Shown: one piece after another, positions 1 through 9,239 of the stretch | Numbering within the stretch: position 1 is the stretch's first letter | Layout of the letters: each line of letters begins with the position of its first letter | NCBI GenBank assembly: GCA_947473475.1 | Contig: CANJBZ010000029.1 | Location: 1 to 55,166 of the forward strand | Reading direction: 5' to 3' | Source of the DNA: Alphaproteobacteria bacterium | Lineage (GTDB): Bacteria; Pseudomonadota; Alphaproteobacteria; Micropepsales; Micropepsaceae | Length of the DNA: 55,166 nucleotides | Position numbers and translations under genes: made by a program | The notes under the pieces: model-generated | Databases searched by the model: none | What the model saw: the letters and a program-made list of their open reading frames with translations, nothing else | What the model was told of the DNA's origin: nothing

Positions 1-51
1 CCGTCCTTCGCGGAACGGTATCTATCGACGGCGTTGTTTGAGGGGCTGTGA

Positions 52-2337
52 CTAAAATCTAAGTCCGGTGCCGAGGCGGAGCTGAATATCGGTGACGCCT
101 TTAAGGTTGTTGGCGTCTTGGCGCACGTTCAGCGACGCGGAGACATTGGTGTTCCCCCAGAACTTGGCGTAGCCGGTGGCGAAGTCGGTTTCGTTGCCGC
201 TGGGGTGCAGACCGGTGCGAGTCAGGCCCGTATGCGCGTAACCCTCACCGTCCACACTGGTTGTGACCAGATCGATGCTGCCGTCGAAGACGCGTAGCGG
301 CTTGGTGACGGAGAAGCTGGCGTGATCGTTTGCGCCGAACAGATTCTGCTGCACCAGCGCCATTCCGTATGACCGCGCCAATAGCGGGGTCGTGTCAGCG
401 ATCAAACCTTCGCCGCGCGCGCCTTGCGTCCGTGCCAGCACGGCGTTGAACAGGAGGCCGGTCCCCTCGCCAAGCTTCACCGCCAATGACAAACCCGCCG
501 ACATCGATCGGTGTTCGCGGCCGAGGCTGAACGCGCCGCCGCTCGTGTATTGCGCGCCGAGCAGGCCGTTTTCCTCACCCAGGAAGCTCATCGTCATGCC
601 CGCCGTCCAACCGGACGCAAGCTGCGTCGTTACACCTGCCGAAACAGCGGACGCATGCGGCATCAACCGTCTTGCCGACGGAACCGAATAGTCCGGCGCG
701 CCTGTCTCCGTGATGGAAAGGCCTACGCGCGTATGTTCGCCGGTGTCCATGCCGAGCGCCATGAAGTGACCGCCACCGGCCAGGCTCGACAGATCGGTGA
801 CGCCTTCCAGAGAATAAGACGCGCTGACGGCCAATGCGTCCTGTCCCCACATGGCTTCCGCAAAGGAGGTCGCCACCGGGAAGCCGTGCCCCACCGCGAT
901 GTTTACGCCCGAAGGATCGCTCAGGCTTGCGACCCACGCGCCCGTCGGCAGGCCGCGCGCATTGTCCGAGACCGCATTGCTGAGATTGTCCGCGCCCGGA
1001 TTGATTCCGTGCGGTACGATGCGGTCCGCACCCATCGAGAAGGCGAGCGTGCCGCCATTGGTCAATCGCGTGCTGCTGCTCAACAGAGCGGAAGACAACG
1101 ACGATGTGCCGGTGGCTTTGCTCCCGGACTGCTTCAGAAGACCGGAAAGATCCACGGTGAAGTTGCGCTGGAAGGAATCGAAGCTCGTGTAATTGGCGAG
1201 CAGCGGCGTGATGACGGACAGCGAGCCGAGTGCGCCGCTGGTGAGCGTGGTTGCGGTGAGCGAGCTTACGGCAATGGAGCCACCGCTCGCCGTTGTCACC
1301 GTCATCGCGCCGATCGGTTGGAAGGCGCGGCTGACGTTCAGAAGGCCATTGCCGTAAACATTGTCGATGCCGTTGGCGCCTAAATCCGTGGAGCTTTGAA
1401 AGAGCACGCGGGTTGCCGTGCCGTTACGTTGCAACACCGGCCAGGTGCTTTCCAGAAGCGCCAGCGCGCCCGACACGACGGGAGCCGCCATCGACGTGCC
1501 GCTCCAATAGGCGAACGCCGTCGATCCGTACTGAATTCCCGGCGCAATGATGCGCTCGCCCGGCGCCATCAGCCAGAGCGAGGCATAGGAGCTGCGCGCG
1601 CTGCCGGCTATGGCCGCGCCCGCGCCCGGCGTATTGCTGAAACTGGACAGCACGTTGGCGGAATTCACCGAGCCGACGAAAACCAAACGGTTGAGAGCGT
1701 CCTGCGTAAATCCCGTGCTGTTGGCGCCGCCGTTCAGAGCCAGCGAGGAGTTGCCTCCGGCAAAGACAATGATCGTGCCCTTGGAGGCGGCATAGTTGAT
1801 AGCGGTGACGACACCCGGCGTCGGCAGATAGGTCAGGCTGAGATTGACGACCTGCGCCCCGGCATTGACCGCCGCCACGATGCCATTGGCAACGTCGCTG
1901 TCATAGCCGCTGCCGCTGGCGTTCAGCACCTTCTCCGCGATGATCGTTGCGCGCGGTGCGACACCGGCCATACCTGCACCCCCGGATGTCGCTCCAGCGC
2001 CGATCGCAGCCGTCGCCGTGCCATGACCGTTGTCGTCGATATAGCCATTGGAGCAGCGGAAACTGACGGCAGCGCATTTGGACAGCGTCGATACACGTCC
2101 CGTGACGTCCATCTGCGTGGGCGCGATGCCGGTGTCGACGAAGCCGAGCTTGAAACCCGCCCCGCCGTTCGCCTGCGTTTCAATACCGGAGGTGACGCCG
2201 ATCTGACTGAACCACTGCGCCGAATAGCCGGTTGGCCAAACCGTCGTCGCCTCGGCCTCCACCGCTTGCGCCCAAGCCTGCCCATTGGCGGCAAGCACAA
2301 GCATGGATGCGCACACCAGATTTCGCTTCAGCGTCAT
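52..2337 (-). CDS. Exported subtilisin-like (S8) serine protease, probable autotransporter
   Basis: Predicted secreted serine endopeptidase of the subtilisin family, 761 residues. Residues 1-25 form a signal peptide ending in AQA. The catalytic set is visible: Asp ~68 (GFVDTGI), His ~105 (NGHGT), oxyanion Asn ~196 (FAGGNS) and Ser ~282 (SGTSMAAP). The last ~270 residues are rich in alternating polar and hydrophobic strands and end in GLRF. A C-terminal Phe is typical of outer-membrane beta-barrels, so a type V autotransporter that displays or releases its protease domain is the best reading. The barrel is inferred from composition, not from a recognised domain. The ATG at 2337 is chosen because it begins the signal peptide directly and has GGGGA just upstream; an in-frame start at 2370 would add 11 polar residues. 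It stands alone, reading toward the window edge. Substrate unknown. Confidence 0.85.
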   Translation of the reverse strand: MTLKRNLVCASMLVLAANGQAWAQAVEAEATTVWPTGYSAQWFSQIGVTSGIETQANGGAGFKLGFVDTGIAPTQMDVTGRVSTLSKCAAVSFRCSNGYIDDNGHGTATAAIGAGATSGGAGMAGVAPRATIIAEKVLNASGSGYDSDVANGIVAAVNAGAQVVNLSLTYLPTPGVVTAINYAASKGTIIVFAGGNSSLALNGGANSTGFTQDALNRLVFVGSVNSANVLSSFSNTPGAGAAIAGSARSSYASLWLMAPGERIIAPGIQYGSTAFAYWSGTSMAAPVVSGALALLESTWPVLQRNGTATRVLFQSSTDLGANGIDNVYGNGLLNVSRAFQPIGAMTVTTASGGSIAVSSLTATTLTSGALGSLSVITPLLANYTSFDSFQRNFTVDLSGLLKQSGSKATGTSSLSSALLSSSTRLTNGGTLAFSMGADRIVPHGINPGADNLSNAVSDNARGLPTGAWVASLSDPSGVNIAVGHGFPVATSFAEAMWGQDALAVSASYSLEGVTDLSSLAGGGHFMALGMDTGEHTRVGLSITETGAPDYSVPSARRLMPHASAVSAGVTTQLASGWTAGMTMSFLGEENGLLGAQYTSGGAFSLGREHRSMSAGLSLAVKLGEGTGLLFNAVLARTQGARGEGLIADTTPLLARSYGMALVQQNLFGANDHASFSVTKPLRVFDGSIDLVTTSVDGEGYAHTGLTRTGLHPSGNETDFATGYAKFWGNTNVSASLNVRQDANNLKGVTDIQLRLGTGLRF

Positions 2338-2464
2338 GGATTCCCCGCAACTCGACTGCGGGGCATTCAAAGAGAAGCGGCTTAATGGGCGCTCAACACG
2401 CCGTGCACATTGCTGGGAATGCTTGCCGGAGTATTGACGCGGTCCAGAAAGTTTTGCGCAAACC

Positions 2465-3277
2465 CTAGAGAAGCGGCTGCAGCAAATCCGGCCGGTCGGT
2501 ACAAAGGGCGTCGGCTCCGTGCGCGATGAGCCGCTGCATGCCGGCGGTCTCGTTTACGGTCCATACGGCGAAAGACAGCCCAAGCGCGTGGGCGGATGCC
2601 ACAGCTGGCGCGCTGGCATTCTCGATGGCGCAGAACCAGCCGTCGCCGCCGGCGGCCTGAACATCAGCCGCCGTGAGACCGGCATTTGGTTTGGTCGTGC
2701 ACCAGCAGATAATTTCCGGCGCAATTTTCTTGGCCTGGGCAAGCGCCCGCCAATCGAAGCCAACGAGAGTGCTGCGCGCCAGAAAATCATGGGCGCGAAG
2801 GTCTGCGATAACCGCCTCTGCCAGCGCTTCCGGCGAGGCAGACAGCGACGGATCGCCGGTGCTGGATTTCAGCTCCACATACAGGTGGAAGTCTTTGAAC
2901 GGCATCACGGCCGCGATCACCTGCGCCAGCGAAGGCATGTGCTCGCCTTCGCAAGGGCAAAGTGCGGGATGGTTCAGGGCATAAGCCGAGCCCGGCTTGG
3001 GGCGCCCCACATCGTAGCTTTGCAGTTCGGCAAGGGAGAGGTCGCGAACGCGCGGAAGGTCCCGGTCCGCGGAAAGCCATAGTCCCGTGGAATCGCGGCA
3101 GAGGACGGGGCTCAGTTGAAAGTCATGGAAGACCACAAGCCGGCCGTCACGGGTCAGTTGAACGTCGAGTTCAGCACCGGAAAAACCCGCTTTTGCCGCC
3201 GAAGTGAAAGCAAAAAGCGTGTTCTCGGGCCAAAGCCCGGCCCCACCACGATGGGCAATATTGAGGATTTGTCGCAT
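2465..3277 (-). CDS. ugpQ: Glycerophosphodiester phosphodiesterase
   Basis: Hydrolyses glycerophosphodiesters (deacylated phospholipids) to sn-glycerol 3-phosphate and an alcohol. The protein is 270 residues, the usual size for a cytoplasmic UgpQ-type enzyme, and has no signal peptide. It starts MRQILNIAHRGGAG: the HRG motif gives the catalytic His ~8 and Arg ~9, and PENT supplies the metal-binding Glu ~16. GAELDVQLTRDG (Glu and Asp near 36-38) and FHD (second His ~51) follow in the expected order, and an ELKSS element lies mid-protein. The C-terminus has the typical VWTVNE and DALCTDRPD barrel-end motifs. It is monocistronic, ends about 130 bp from the start of the upstream-facing protease, and diverges from the exported protein at 3382. 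The ugpQ symbol is by family only; there are no ugp transporter genes nearby. Confidence 0.9.
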   Translation of the reverse strand: MRQILNIAHRGGAGLWPENTLFAFTSAAKAGFSGAELDVQLTRDGRLVVFHDFQLSPVLCRDSTGLWLSADRDLPRVRDLSLAELQSYDVGRPKPGSAYALNHPALCPCEGEHMPSLAQVIAAVMPFKDFHLYVELKSSTGDPSLSASPEALAEAVIADLRAHDFLARSTLVGFDWRALAQAKKIAPEIICWCTTKPNAGLTAADVQAAGGDGWFCAIENASAPAVASAHALGLSFAVWTVNETAGMQRLIAHGADALCTDRPDLLQPLL

Positions 3278-3381
3278 TTCCTTGGCGCGATATTTGCCGC
3301 CGCGAACGAGGTTAACGAAAAAATACTATCCGCCCCAGCGACCCAGAGTATACAATTACACGGAGGTTTCAGCGAAACACC

Positions 3382-3846
3382 ATGCGCATCCTCAAGACTT
3401 TATCCCTTGCTTTGGTCCTGGCCTCCGGCGCCAGCGCCACCTATGCCGTCAATCTGCCCGTGGAAGATGCGAGCGGCGTGGTGCTGCACAGCACCTTGGG
3501 TTCGGTGATGGGAGACTACTCCGGTATCAGCGCCGCCGCGGAAGACGTTCAGCCGGGCGAGACGTTCATGATCACCGGCGCATGCGTGGCACGCGTTCAA
3601 TCGGCGGACAATCTTCGCGTCGTTCTCACCTTTGCCGATTCCGGCGCCGGTGCGGGCTATCGCTCGGTCGTCGCCACCGATCAGGAAATTCAATCCGAAG
3701 GGCTTGCCGTTCGCGTTCCGGATGTGCAGGGCGCCGCCAACCGCGTGTTCTCGGTGCGCGTGTTTCATCTCGGAAATGACACGCCTGAAGTTTGCGACGC
3801 GGGCAGCATCCGTATCGTCGGCACGACGCAAGGCAAGGTCGGGTAA
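3382..3846 (+). CDS. Small exported protein of unknown function
   Basis: I do not recognise a named family. The 154-residue product starts MRILKTLSLALVLASGASA, a clear Sec signal peptide with cleavage around residues 20-22. The mature part (~130 residues) alternates short hydrophobic strands and loops (SGVVLHSTLGSVMGDYSG, GETFMITGACVARV, VFSVRVFHLG) and looks like an all-beta periplasmic domain. Two Cys, in GACVARV and EVCDAGS, could form a disulfide. GGAGG lies 18 nt before the ATG (CGGAGGTTTCAGCG...), a long spacing. The upstream 60 bp is unusually AT-rich for this genome and contains TATACA, so a promoter there is likely. It is followed by a short dispersed repeat, then by the end of ubiB on the other strand. 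Probably a periplasmic accessory protein. Confidence 0.6.
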   Translation: MRILKTLSLALVLASGASATYAVNLPVEDASGVVLHSTLGSVMGDYSGISAAAEDVQPGETFMITGACVARVQSADNLRVVLTFADSGAGAGYRSVVATDQEIQSEGLAVRVPDVQGAANRVFSVRVFHLGNDTPEVCDAGSIRIVGTTQGKVG

Positions 3847-3867
3847 GCCACCCCTGTTAGATCGTGT

Positions 3868-3907
3868 GTGCTTCGAGGCTCGCTTCGCGAGCGCCTCAGC
3901 ATGACGG
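3868..3907. repeat. Dispersed intergenic hairpin repeat (CTTCGAGGC...GCCTCAGCATGA type)
   Basis: A short imperfect palindrome, GAGGCTCGC-TTC-GCGAGCGCCTC, is framed by TGTGCTTC and AGCATGACGG. Elements of this pattern are scattered between genes in many alphaproteobacteria (known in general from Bradyrhizobium and relatives). It lies between the convergent ends of the 3382 gene and ubiB, so it may also fold as a transcript end. It has no T-run. Confidence 0.55.
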
Positions 3908-3925
3908 GTATTTATAATAATCGAA

Positions 3926-5491
3926 TCATAATAGTCCGACGGCCAGGATTCCGAGGGCGCCGGCGGCTATCCATAGGGCGACGCGCACGTGGCGTGTTCG
4001 TCTGAGTTGCGACGTGGCAATTGCCCTGACCGAATCGGGATGCAGGCGTAAACCGCCGTCCGCCAATTGCGATGCGATGATTTCCGTATCGCGCAAGACC
4101 TGCGGGAGATTTTGCGCCAGCTTGCCCAGACTCGTCAGGCCGTCCGCCGCGTCGCGCAGCCGCGCCTCGGGTCCGAGATTTTCCACCATCCAGTTTTCGA
4201 TGACGGGGCGCGAAGACTCCCAAATGTCGAACGCCGGATCGAGCGTGCGCGCCACGCCTTCGACAACAACCATGGTCTTTTGCAGCATCACAAGCTGCGG
4301 CTGAAGCTGCATATCGAAACGGCGCGTCGTGTCGAACAATTGTTCCAGCAGCCGCGCCATCGAAACATCGCGCGCCGTCCGCCCGAAAATCGGTTCGCCG
4401 ACCGCGCGCAAGGCTTGGGCGAAAGTCTCGACATTGTGCACCTTTGGCACGAAGCCGTAATCGAAATGCACCTGCGCGACACGCATGTAGTCGCGCGCAA
4501 GAAAGCCTGCCAGCGTTTCCGCCATGAAACGGCGCATCGCCGGTTCAAGCCGGCCCATGATGCCGAAATCAACCGCGCACACGCGCCCGCGCGCATCGAC
4601 AAACAGATTTCCCGGATGCATGTCGGCGTGGAAAAATCCGTCGCGCAATGCTTGTGTCAAAAACGAACGCAGCACCGAGACCGCAATGCGCTTGGGATCG
4701 TGACCGGCCGCGCTCAGCGCCTCGGGATCGCGCAACGCGATGCCTTCCAGCCATTCCATGGTGAAAACCCGCGCGTTGGTTCGCGACCAGTCGAGCGTGG
4801 GGACGCGAAAATCCGGGTCGTCACGCGTATTTTCGGCGAGTTCGGAGGCAGCGGCGGCTTCCATCCGCAAATCGAGTTCAAGGGCGACCGAAGCGGCGAG
4901 CGTTTCGACGAGGGCGTTCAGCCGTAAGCGGCGGCCCTCCGCCGAATAGCGCTCGGCTATACCGGCGGCAAAGCGAAAGGCGTCGAAGTCACGGACGAAT
5001 TCGGCTTCGACACCGGGGCGCAGGATTTTGACGGCCACGCGGCTCGGCGGATCGTCCGTTGTTTGCGCTTCGTGGACTTGCGCGATCGAGGCCGCCGCGA
5101 CGGGCGGCCCGAAAGCGGAAAAGACCTGATCGATAGGGCGCGACAGTTCTGTTTCGACGATGCGCCGCGCTTCGCTTTCGGGAAAGGGCGGCAAGCGGTC
5201 CTGCAGCGTTTCCAGGCCGCGCGCGATCTCCGGGCCGACGAGGTCGGCGCGTGTCGCCAGCAATTGGCCAAGTTTGATGGCCGATGGCCCCATTTGTTCC
5301 AGCGCCTGCGCCAGCCGTTCGCCCGGGAGCAGCGCCCGTTCAAAGCGTTTCGGCCGGCCCAAAAAGCGGGCCGCCATCCGCAGCGATGCCGGCGCAAAGC
5401 GGGCGTATTCGTGCGGCACCAGCGCGTCGTGCACGGCCAGAATGCGCGCCATCCGCAGCAAGCGCCGGATTTTGGTCAGGGTACGGAACAT
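3926..5491 (-). CDS. ubiB: UbiB, ABC1/ADCK-family atypical kinase for ubiquinone synthesis
   Basis: Membrane-associated atypical kinase/ATPase required for ubiquinone biosynthesis; it is thought to extract or deliver coenzyme Q precursors to the soluble Ubi enzymes. The product is 521 residues, normal for UbiB. The family signature KLGQ motif is present (SAIKLGQLLATRADLV, ~75-90), followed by the Ala-rich nucleotide loop (AAASIAQVHEA), the invariant Lys region (VAVKILRPGVE), FFHADMHPGNLFVD and AVDFGIMGRL. The C-terminal ~20 residues (ALWIAAGALGILAVGLL) form a membrane anchor. It lies downstream of ubiE on the same strand, separated by a ~220-bp region filled by an inverted pair of dispersed repeats, so co-transcription is plausible but the repeats may attenuate it. 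The coaBC and dut genes that commonly follow ubiB in alphaproteobacteria are absent here. Confidence 0.95.
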   Translation of the reverse strand: MFRTLTKIRRLLRMARILAVHDALVPHEYARFAPASLRMAARFLGRPKRFERALLPGERLAQALEQMGPSAIKLGQLLATRADLVGPEIARGLETLQDRLPPFPESEARRIVETELSRPIDQVFSAFGPPVAAASIAQVHEAQTTDDPPSRVAVKILRPGVEAEFVRDFDAFRFAAGIAERYSAEGRRLRLNALVETLAASVALELDLRMEAAAASELAENTRDDPDFRVPTLDWSRTNARVFTMEWLEGIALRDPEALSAAGHDPKRIAVSVLRSFLTQALRDGFFHADMHPGNLFVDARGRVCAVDFGIMGRLEPAMRRFMAETLAGFLARDYMRVAQVHFDYGFVPKVHNVETFAQALRAVGEPIFGRTARDVSMARLLEQLFDTTRRFDMQLQPQLVMLQKTMVVVEGVARTLDPAFDIWESSRPVIENWMVENLGPEARLRDAADGLTSLGKLAQNLPQVLRDTEIIASQLADGGLRLHPDSVRAIATSQLRRTRHVRVALWIAAGALGILAVGLL

Positions 5492-5522
5492 ATACGTCTT
5501 GCGTTCAAGCTGGCGGCGACAG

Positions 5523-5691
5523 CTCCTCCCCCGTTCACGGGGGAGGGGGACCGCGAAGCGGTGGAGGGGGCTGCGAGCGACGGACGTTTGACGAACAATA
5601 AGCTGGGATATGACGGTAAAGGCGGCGTGTGAAACTGGCCCCCTCCACCATGCTTCGCATGGTCCCCCTCCCCCGCTTCGCAGGGGAGGAG
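5523..5691. repeat. Inverted pair of dispersed CCTCCCCC/GGGGGAGG repeats between ubiE and ubiB
   Basis: Two ~50-bp copies face each other. The left copy (5523-5570) contains CTCCTCCCCCG, CGGGGGAGGGGGACC and a GCGAAGCGGT segment. The right copy (5639-5691) reads CCCCTCCACCATGC, GGTCCCCCTCCCCCGC and AGGGGAGGAG. The reverse complement of one largely matches the other, so the spacer could fold into a very long hairpin. Related copies lie at 10247-10306 and 20597-20656. Confidence 0.8.
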
Positions 5692-5711
5692 CCGTTTGGG
5701 TAGCTCCGCCG

Positions 5712-6470
5712 TCATATTTTCCAGCCGGAGTGCATGGCGGCGATGCCGCCGGAGAGGTTGCGGAATTTGACCTGTGAGAACCCGGCTTTGACGATCATTT
5801 TGGCGAACGCAGTCTGTGAGGGAAACCGGCGGATGCTTTCCGCCAAATAGCGATAGGCCGCGCCATCTCCGGCGACCATCTCACCGAGCCTTGGAAGTAC
5901 GGCAAAGGAATAGACATCGTAAAGCCGGTCCAAGCCGGGCGCTGCGACCTTCGAAAATTCCAGGCACAGAAAGCGTCCGCCCGGCTTCAACACGCGATAG
6001 GCTTCCGACAAGACTTGATCCAGATGCGTCGTGTTGCGGATACCGAAGGCGATTGTGTAGGCATCCTGGCTTCCGGTTTCGACGGGAAGATTTTCCGCAT
6101 CGCCACAGACCCAGGTGATGCTGCTGTCGCTTGCCTCGGGACGCTTGACGCCTGCCTTCAGCATGGCAAGGTTGATGTCGCAGATGGTGATGGCTGCCGC
6201 GCCGCCCTTGGCGCGGGCACGCTTGGCCATGCGGAAGGCGATGTCGCCGGTGCCACCGGCCACGTCCAGAATCGCCATTCCTGGCTGCGGGTTCAGCCAA
6301 TCGACAAAGGCGTCCTTCCACAGACGGTGCACGCCGGCCGACATCAAATCGTTCATCAGGTCGTAGCGGGAGGCCACCGAGGAAAAGACCTCGCGCACCA
6401 ACCCCTTCTTTTCATCCGCCCCGACCTCGCGGAAGCCGAACGCGACCGTGTCTTCTTTGTGTTCGCTCAT
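5712..6470 (-). CDS. ubiE: UbiE, demethylmenaquinone/2-methoxy-6-polyprenyl-1,4-benzoquinol methyltransferase
   Basis: SAM-dependent C-methyltransferase of ubiquinone (and, where present, menaquinone) synthesis. From the ATG at 6470 it is 252 residues, the family's usual length. The N-terminus has FGFREV...[21 protein letters not shown], the classic UbiE opening. SAM motif I is [13 protein letters not shown], motif II is the CGDAENLP region, and [12 protein letters not shown] is the late Rossmann strand. The C-terminus ends [14 protein letters not shown], a strong UbiE hallmark. A TTG at 6497 would add nine residues without any family match, so the ATG is preferred. It is divergent from mutM with about 46 bp between starts, so both promoters must be packed there. 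It precedes ubiB on the same strand. Confidence 0.95.
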   Translation of the reverse strand: MSEHKEDTVAFGFREVGADEKKGLVREVFSSVASRYDLMNDLMSAGVHRLWKDAFVDWLNPQPGMAILDVAGGTGDIAFRMAKRARAKGGAAAITICDINLAMLKAGVKRPEASDSSITWVCGDAENLPVETGSQDAYTIAFGIRNTTHLDQVLSEAYRVLKPGGRFLCLEFSKVAAPGLDRLYDVYSFAVLPRLGEMVAGDGAAYRYLAESIRRFPSQTAFAKMIVKAGFSQVKFRNLSGGIAAMHSGWKI

Positions 6471-6516
6471 GGGGCGGACAATAGCCTCTGCGCTCAAAAC
6501 CGGCTACACGCGCTCG

Positions 6517-7392
6517 ATGCCTGAATTACCTGAAGTCGAAACCGTTCGATTGGGCCTTAAAGACGCGCTCGAAGGGCACGCGTTCGCCCGCGTAATCGCG
6601 CGCCGGCCCGACCTGCGCAAGGCCTTCCCTGACCGATTCGCGGAGCGGTTAACGGGCCGGCGGGTGCTTGGCCTGCGGAGGCGGGCGAAATACCTCCTGG
6701 CGGACCTCGATAATGGCGAAACGCTCATTGTCCATCTGGGCATGTCGGGGCGCCTCACCATTCACGGGCCGAAGGCGCGGCTGAAGCCGGGCAACTTCCA
6801 TCACAACACGCCCGATGACGGCAGCGGCGAGGGCAAACACGACCATGTCGTGTTCGATACGGACGAAGGCACGCGCATCGTCTTTACGGACCATCGCCGT
6901 TTCGGCCTGATGGACATCGAAAGAACTTACGCCCTTCCTCAGCATCCCCTGTTTAGAGGGCTCGGCCCCGAACCCTTGGACGCCGCCTTCACCCCCGCCG
7001 TCCTGAGCGCCGCGCTTAAGGGGAAGAAGACGCCCATAAAATCGGCGCTGCTGGATCAGCGTGTGGTTGCGGGGATCGGCAATATCTATGCGTGCGAGGC
7101 GCTGTTCCGCGCCGGCATTTCGCCCAAGCGCCTCGCCAAGACGGTCGCGGGCGCGCGCTGCGAGAAATTGGTCCTGGCGATCAAGACGGTGCTGAAAGAG
7201 GCGATCAAAGCCGGCGGTTCATCCTTGCGCGATTACGCGCGAGCGGATGGCGAGCTTGGATATTTCCAGCATTCTTTTGCCGTCTATGACCGCGAAGGCA
7301 AGCCGTGCCCAGGAGAAGGCTGCAAAGGCACAATCAAGCGCATCGTCCAAGCCGGGCGATCCACCTTTTACTGCCCAGCGTGTCAGAAATAG
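6517..7392 (+). CDS. mutM: MutM (Fpg), formamidopyrimidine-DNA glycosylase
   Basis: Bifunctional DNA glycosylase/AP lyase that removes 8-oxoguanine and ring-opened purines. The start is fixed by chemistry: the mature N-terminal Pro after Met is the nucleophile, and [14 protein letters not shown] begins at 6517; the longer open frame from 6448 adds residues that would block it. The product is 291 residues. The helix-two-turn-helix region includes [20 protein letters not shown]. The C-terminal zinc finger is [10 protein letters not shown]...[12 protein letters not shown], with the catalytic-loop Arg in GRST. The first Cys pair is spaced CX4C rather than CX2C, a variant I believe is common in alphaproteobacterial MutM. 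It is divergent from ubiE and ends exactly where prfC ends on the other strand (TAGCTA). Confidence 0.97.
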   Translation: MPELPEVETVRLGLKDALEGHAFARVIARRPDLRKAFPDRFAERLTGRRVLGLRRRAKYLLADLDNGETLIVHLGMSGRLTIHGPKARLKPGNFHHNTPDDGSGEGKHDHVVFDTDEGTRIVFTDHRRFGLMDIERTYALPQHPLFRGLGPEPLDAAFTPAVLSAALKGKKTPIKSALLDQRVVAGIGNIYACEALFRAGISPKRLAKTVAGARCEKLVLAIKTVLKEAIKAGGSSLRDYARADGELGYFQHSFAVYDREGKPCPGEGCKGTIKRIVQAGRSTFYCPACQK

Positions 7393-8979
7393 CTACGCCG
7401 CTTCGGCGGATTGGCTGCGCTCGCGTGTTTTCAGGAAACGGATGTTGGGGTATTTGCCGCCGACATAGCCCAATTCCCAATTGCTCTTGGCCAGGAACAC
7501 CGCAGCGCCGTCGCGGTCCTCGGCGATCTGGCCCTTGTTGGCATCGCGGAACTTGACCACCTCTTCCGGCGTGCCGCCGACCCAGCGCGCAGTCTCATAG
7601 GGGGAGGCTTCCAGATCGACCTCCAGCCCATATTCGGCCTGTAAGCGGCTTTTGAGCACATCGAGCTGCAACTGGCCGACAACGCCGATCGTCCATTGCG
7701 AACCGATGAGCGGCCTGAACACCTGGGTCACGCCCTCCTCCGCCAGACTCTCCAGCGCGCGCTTCAGATGCTTGGCCTTCATGGCATCGAACAGCCGCAC
7801 ACGGCGCAGAATTTCCGGAGCGAAATTGGGAATGCCGGTGAACACGAGATTGCTGCTCTCGGTCAGCGTATCGCCGACGCGCAAGACGCCGTGGCTGGGA
7901 ATGCCGATGATGTCGCCGGGCCATGCCTCGTCCACGATTTCGCGTTCCTGCGCGAAGAACAGAATCGGGTTGTGTATGCCGATGCTTTTGCCGGTGCCCG
8001 ATTGCTTCAGCCGCATACCGCGCCGGAACTTGCCGGAGCACAGGCGCAGGAACGCCACGCGGTCGCGGTGGTTCGGGTCCATGTTCGCCTGCACCTTGAA
8101 GACGAAGCCGGTGACTTCGTTTTCGCCGGGCGTGACACTGCGCGTGCTGGCCGGTTGCGGACGCGGCGGCGGCGCAATGCGCCCGATCGCCTGCAGCAGA
8201 TTGCGCACACCGAAATTTTTCAGCGCCGCGCCGAAGAACACCGGCGTCATGTGGCCGGCACGATAGGTTTCGAGATCGAACGGCGCGGAGGCGTGCCGCA
8301 CCAATTCGACATCTTCCTCAAGCTTGGCCCGAACATCGTCGGGCAGCGCGCTTAAATCCTTGGTCCGCGGTTCGCCGAGCGCGAATTTCGCGAATTCATC
8401 GCGTTCCAGATCGAACACGCCGTGGAAGTTCAGACCCGAACCGGCCGGCCAATTCAGCGGCGCGCATTCGAGCTGAAGCTGATCGGCGATTTCATCGACC
8501 AGCTCGAAGGGATCGCGCGCTTCGCGGTCCATCTTGTTGATGAAGGTCATGATGGGAATGTCGCGCAGGCGGCAAATCTCGAACAGCTTGCGCGTCTGGG
8601 TTTCGATGCCCTTGGCCGCATCGATCACCATGACCGCCGAATCCACCGCCGTCAGCGTGCGGTAGGTATCTTCGGAAAAGTCTTCATGGCCCGGCGTATC
8701 GAGCAGATTGAAAACCGCATCCTCGAATTCGAACGTCATGACAGCCGTGGTGACGGAAATGCCGCGTTCCTGCTCGATCCGCATCCAGTCCGAACGCGCC
8801 CGGCGTGCCTCGCCGCGCGCCTTGACCTGACCGGCCAAGCGAATGGCGCCGCCCAGCAGCAGCAATTGTTCGGTCAGCGTGGTCTTGCCCGCGTCAGGAT
8901 GGGAAATGATCGCGAAGGTGCGCCGCCTTTCGGCTTCGGCAGCCGGCGTTCCTTTCACTGCGGGGGTATCGGAGCTCAT
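7393..8979 (-). CDS. prfC: Peptide chain release factor 3 (RF3)
   Basis: GTPase that recycles RF1/RF2 from the ribosome after termination. From the ATG at 8979 it is 528 residues, typical for RF3. The G1 P-loop is HPDAGKTTLTEQ, followed by the RGISVTTA switch I region, DTPGHEDFSEDTYRT (G3) and NKMDREARD (G4). The RF3-specific second half includes LEFxR-like MRIEQERGI near the N-terminus and FEDAVFNLLDTPG. The longer open frame to 9048 adds 23 residues of low similarity, so MSSDTP at 8979 is the likely start. The N-terminus has an extra short linker (TPAVKGTPAAEAERRR) before the G domain. It is convergent with mutM with no spacer between stop codons. Confidence 0.96.
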   Translation of the reverse strand: MSSDTPAVKGTPAAEAERRRTFAIISHPDAGKTTLTEQLLLLGGAIRLAGQVKARGEARRARSDWMRIEQERGISVTTAVMTFEFEDAVFNLLDTPGHEDFSEDTYRTLTAVDSAVMVIDAAKGIETQTRKLFEICRLRDIPIMTFINKMDREARDPFELVDEIADQLQLECAPLNWPAGSGLNFHGVFDLERDEFAKFALGEPRTKDLSALPDDVRAKLEEDVELVRHASAPFDLETYRAGHMTPVFFGAALKNFGVRNLLQAIGRIAPPPRPQPASTRSVTPGENEVTGFVFKVQANMDPNHRDRVAFLRLCSGKFRRGMRLKQSGTGKSIGIHNPILFFAQEREIVDEAWPGDIIGIPSHGVLRVGDTLTESSNLVFTGIPNFAPEILRRVRLFDAMKAKHLKRALESLAEEGVTQVFRPLIGSQWTIGVVGQLQLDVLKSRLQAEYGLEVDLEASPYETARWVGGTPEEVVKFRDANKGQIAEDRDGAAVFLAKSNWELGYVGGKYPNIRFLKTRERSQSAEAA

Positions 8980-9061
8980 AGCGGGTCCATCCGTGAGCCG
9001 GAGTGCGTAGCAGCGGGGTGCGCGCCATGCAACGGCGGGGCCTGTCACGCCGCCCCTTTAA

Positions 9062-9087
9062 CCTTACCTCCCACGGGGGAGGTAAGG
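9062..9087. repeat. Perfect 11-bp palindrome upstream of prfC
   Basis: CCTTACCTCCC-AC-G-GGGAGGTAAGG can form an 11-bp stem with a 3-4 nt loop. It lies between the divergent prfC and amidohydrolase starts. It resembles the ends of the dispersed CCTCCC repeats and has no T-run, so it is more likely a mini-repeat than a terminator. Confidence 0.6.
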
Positions 9088-9239
9088 AGGTTCTCTCCGC
9101 CGCTTGCCGCTCGCCGGGGCGCTGGCTATGGTCCGCCGCGTTTTTAGATTTTCCGCAATGGACGACGCACCGCCGGTGAACAAGTCCCTGGCGAACGGCG
9201 CCATTCGCCTCAAAGTTGGTCTCAAAAGAGAGGGTTACA

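Noticed and set aside
1396-2385. 329-codon plus-strand frame opposite the S8 protease
   Set aside because: Shadow; codon usage is that of an antisense frame and there are no motifs.
5523-5691. CRISPR-like repeats
   Set aside because: Copies are inverted and palindromic, with irregular spacing and only two per place; no spacers of even length.
6517-7392. CX4C in the MutM zinc finger as a defect
   Set aside because: Similar spacing occurs in related MutM proteins; the other zinc ligands and the catalytic Pro and Arg are intact.
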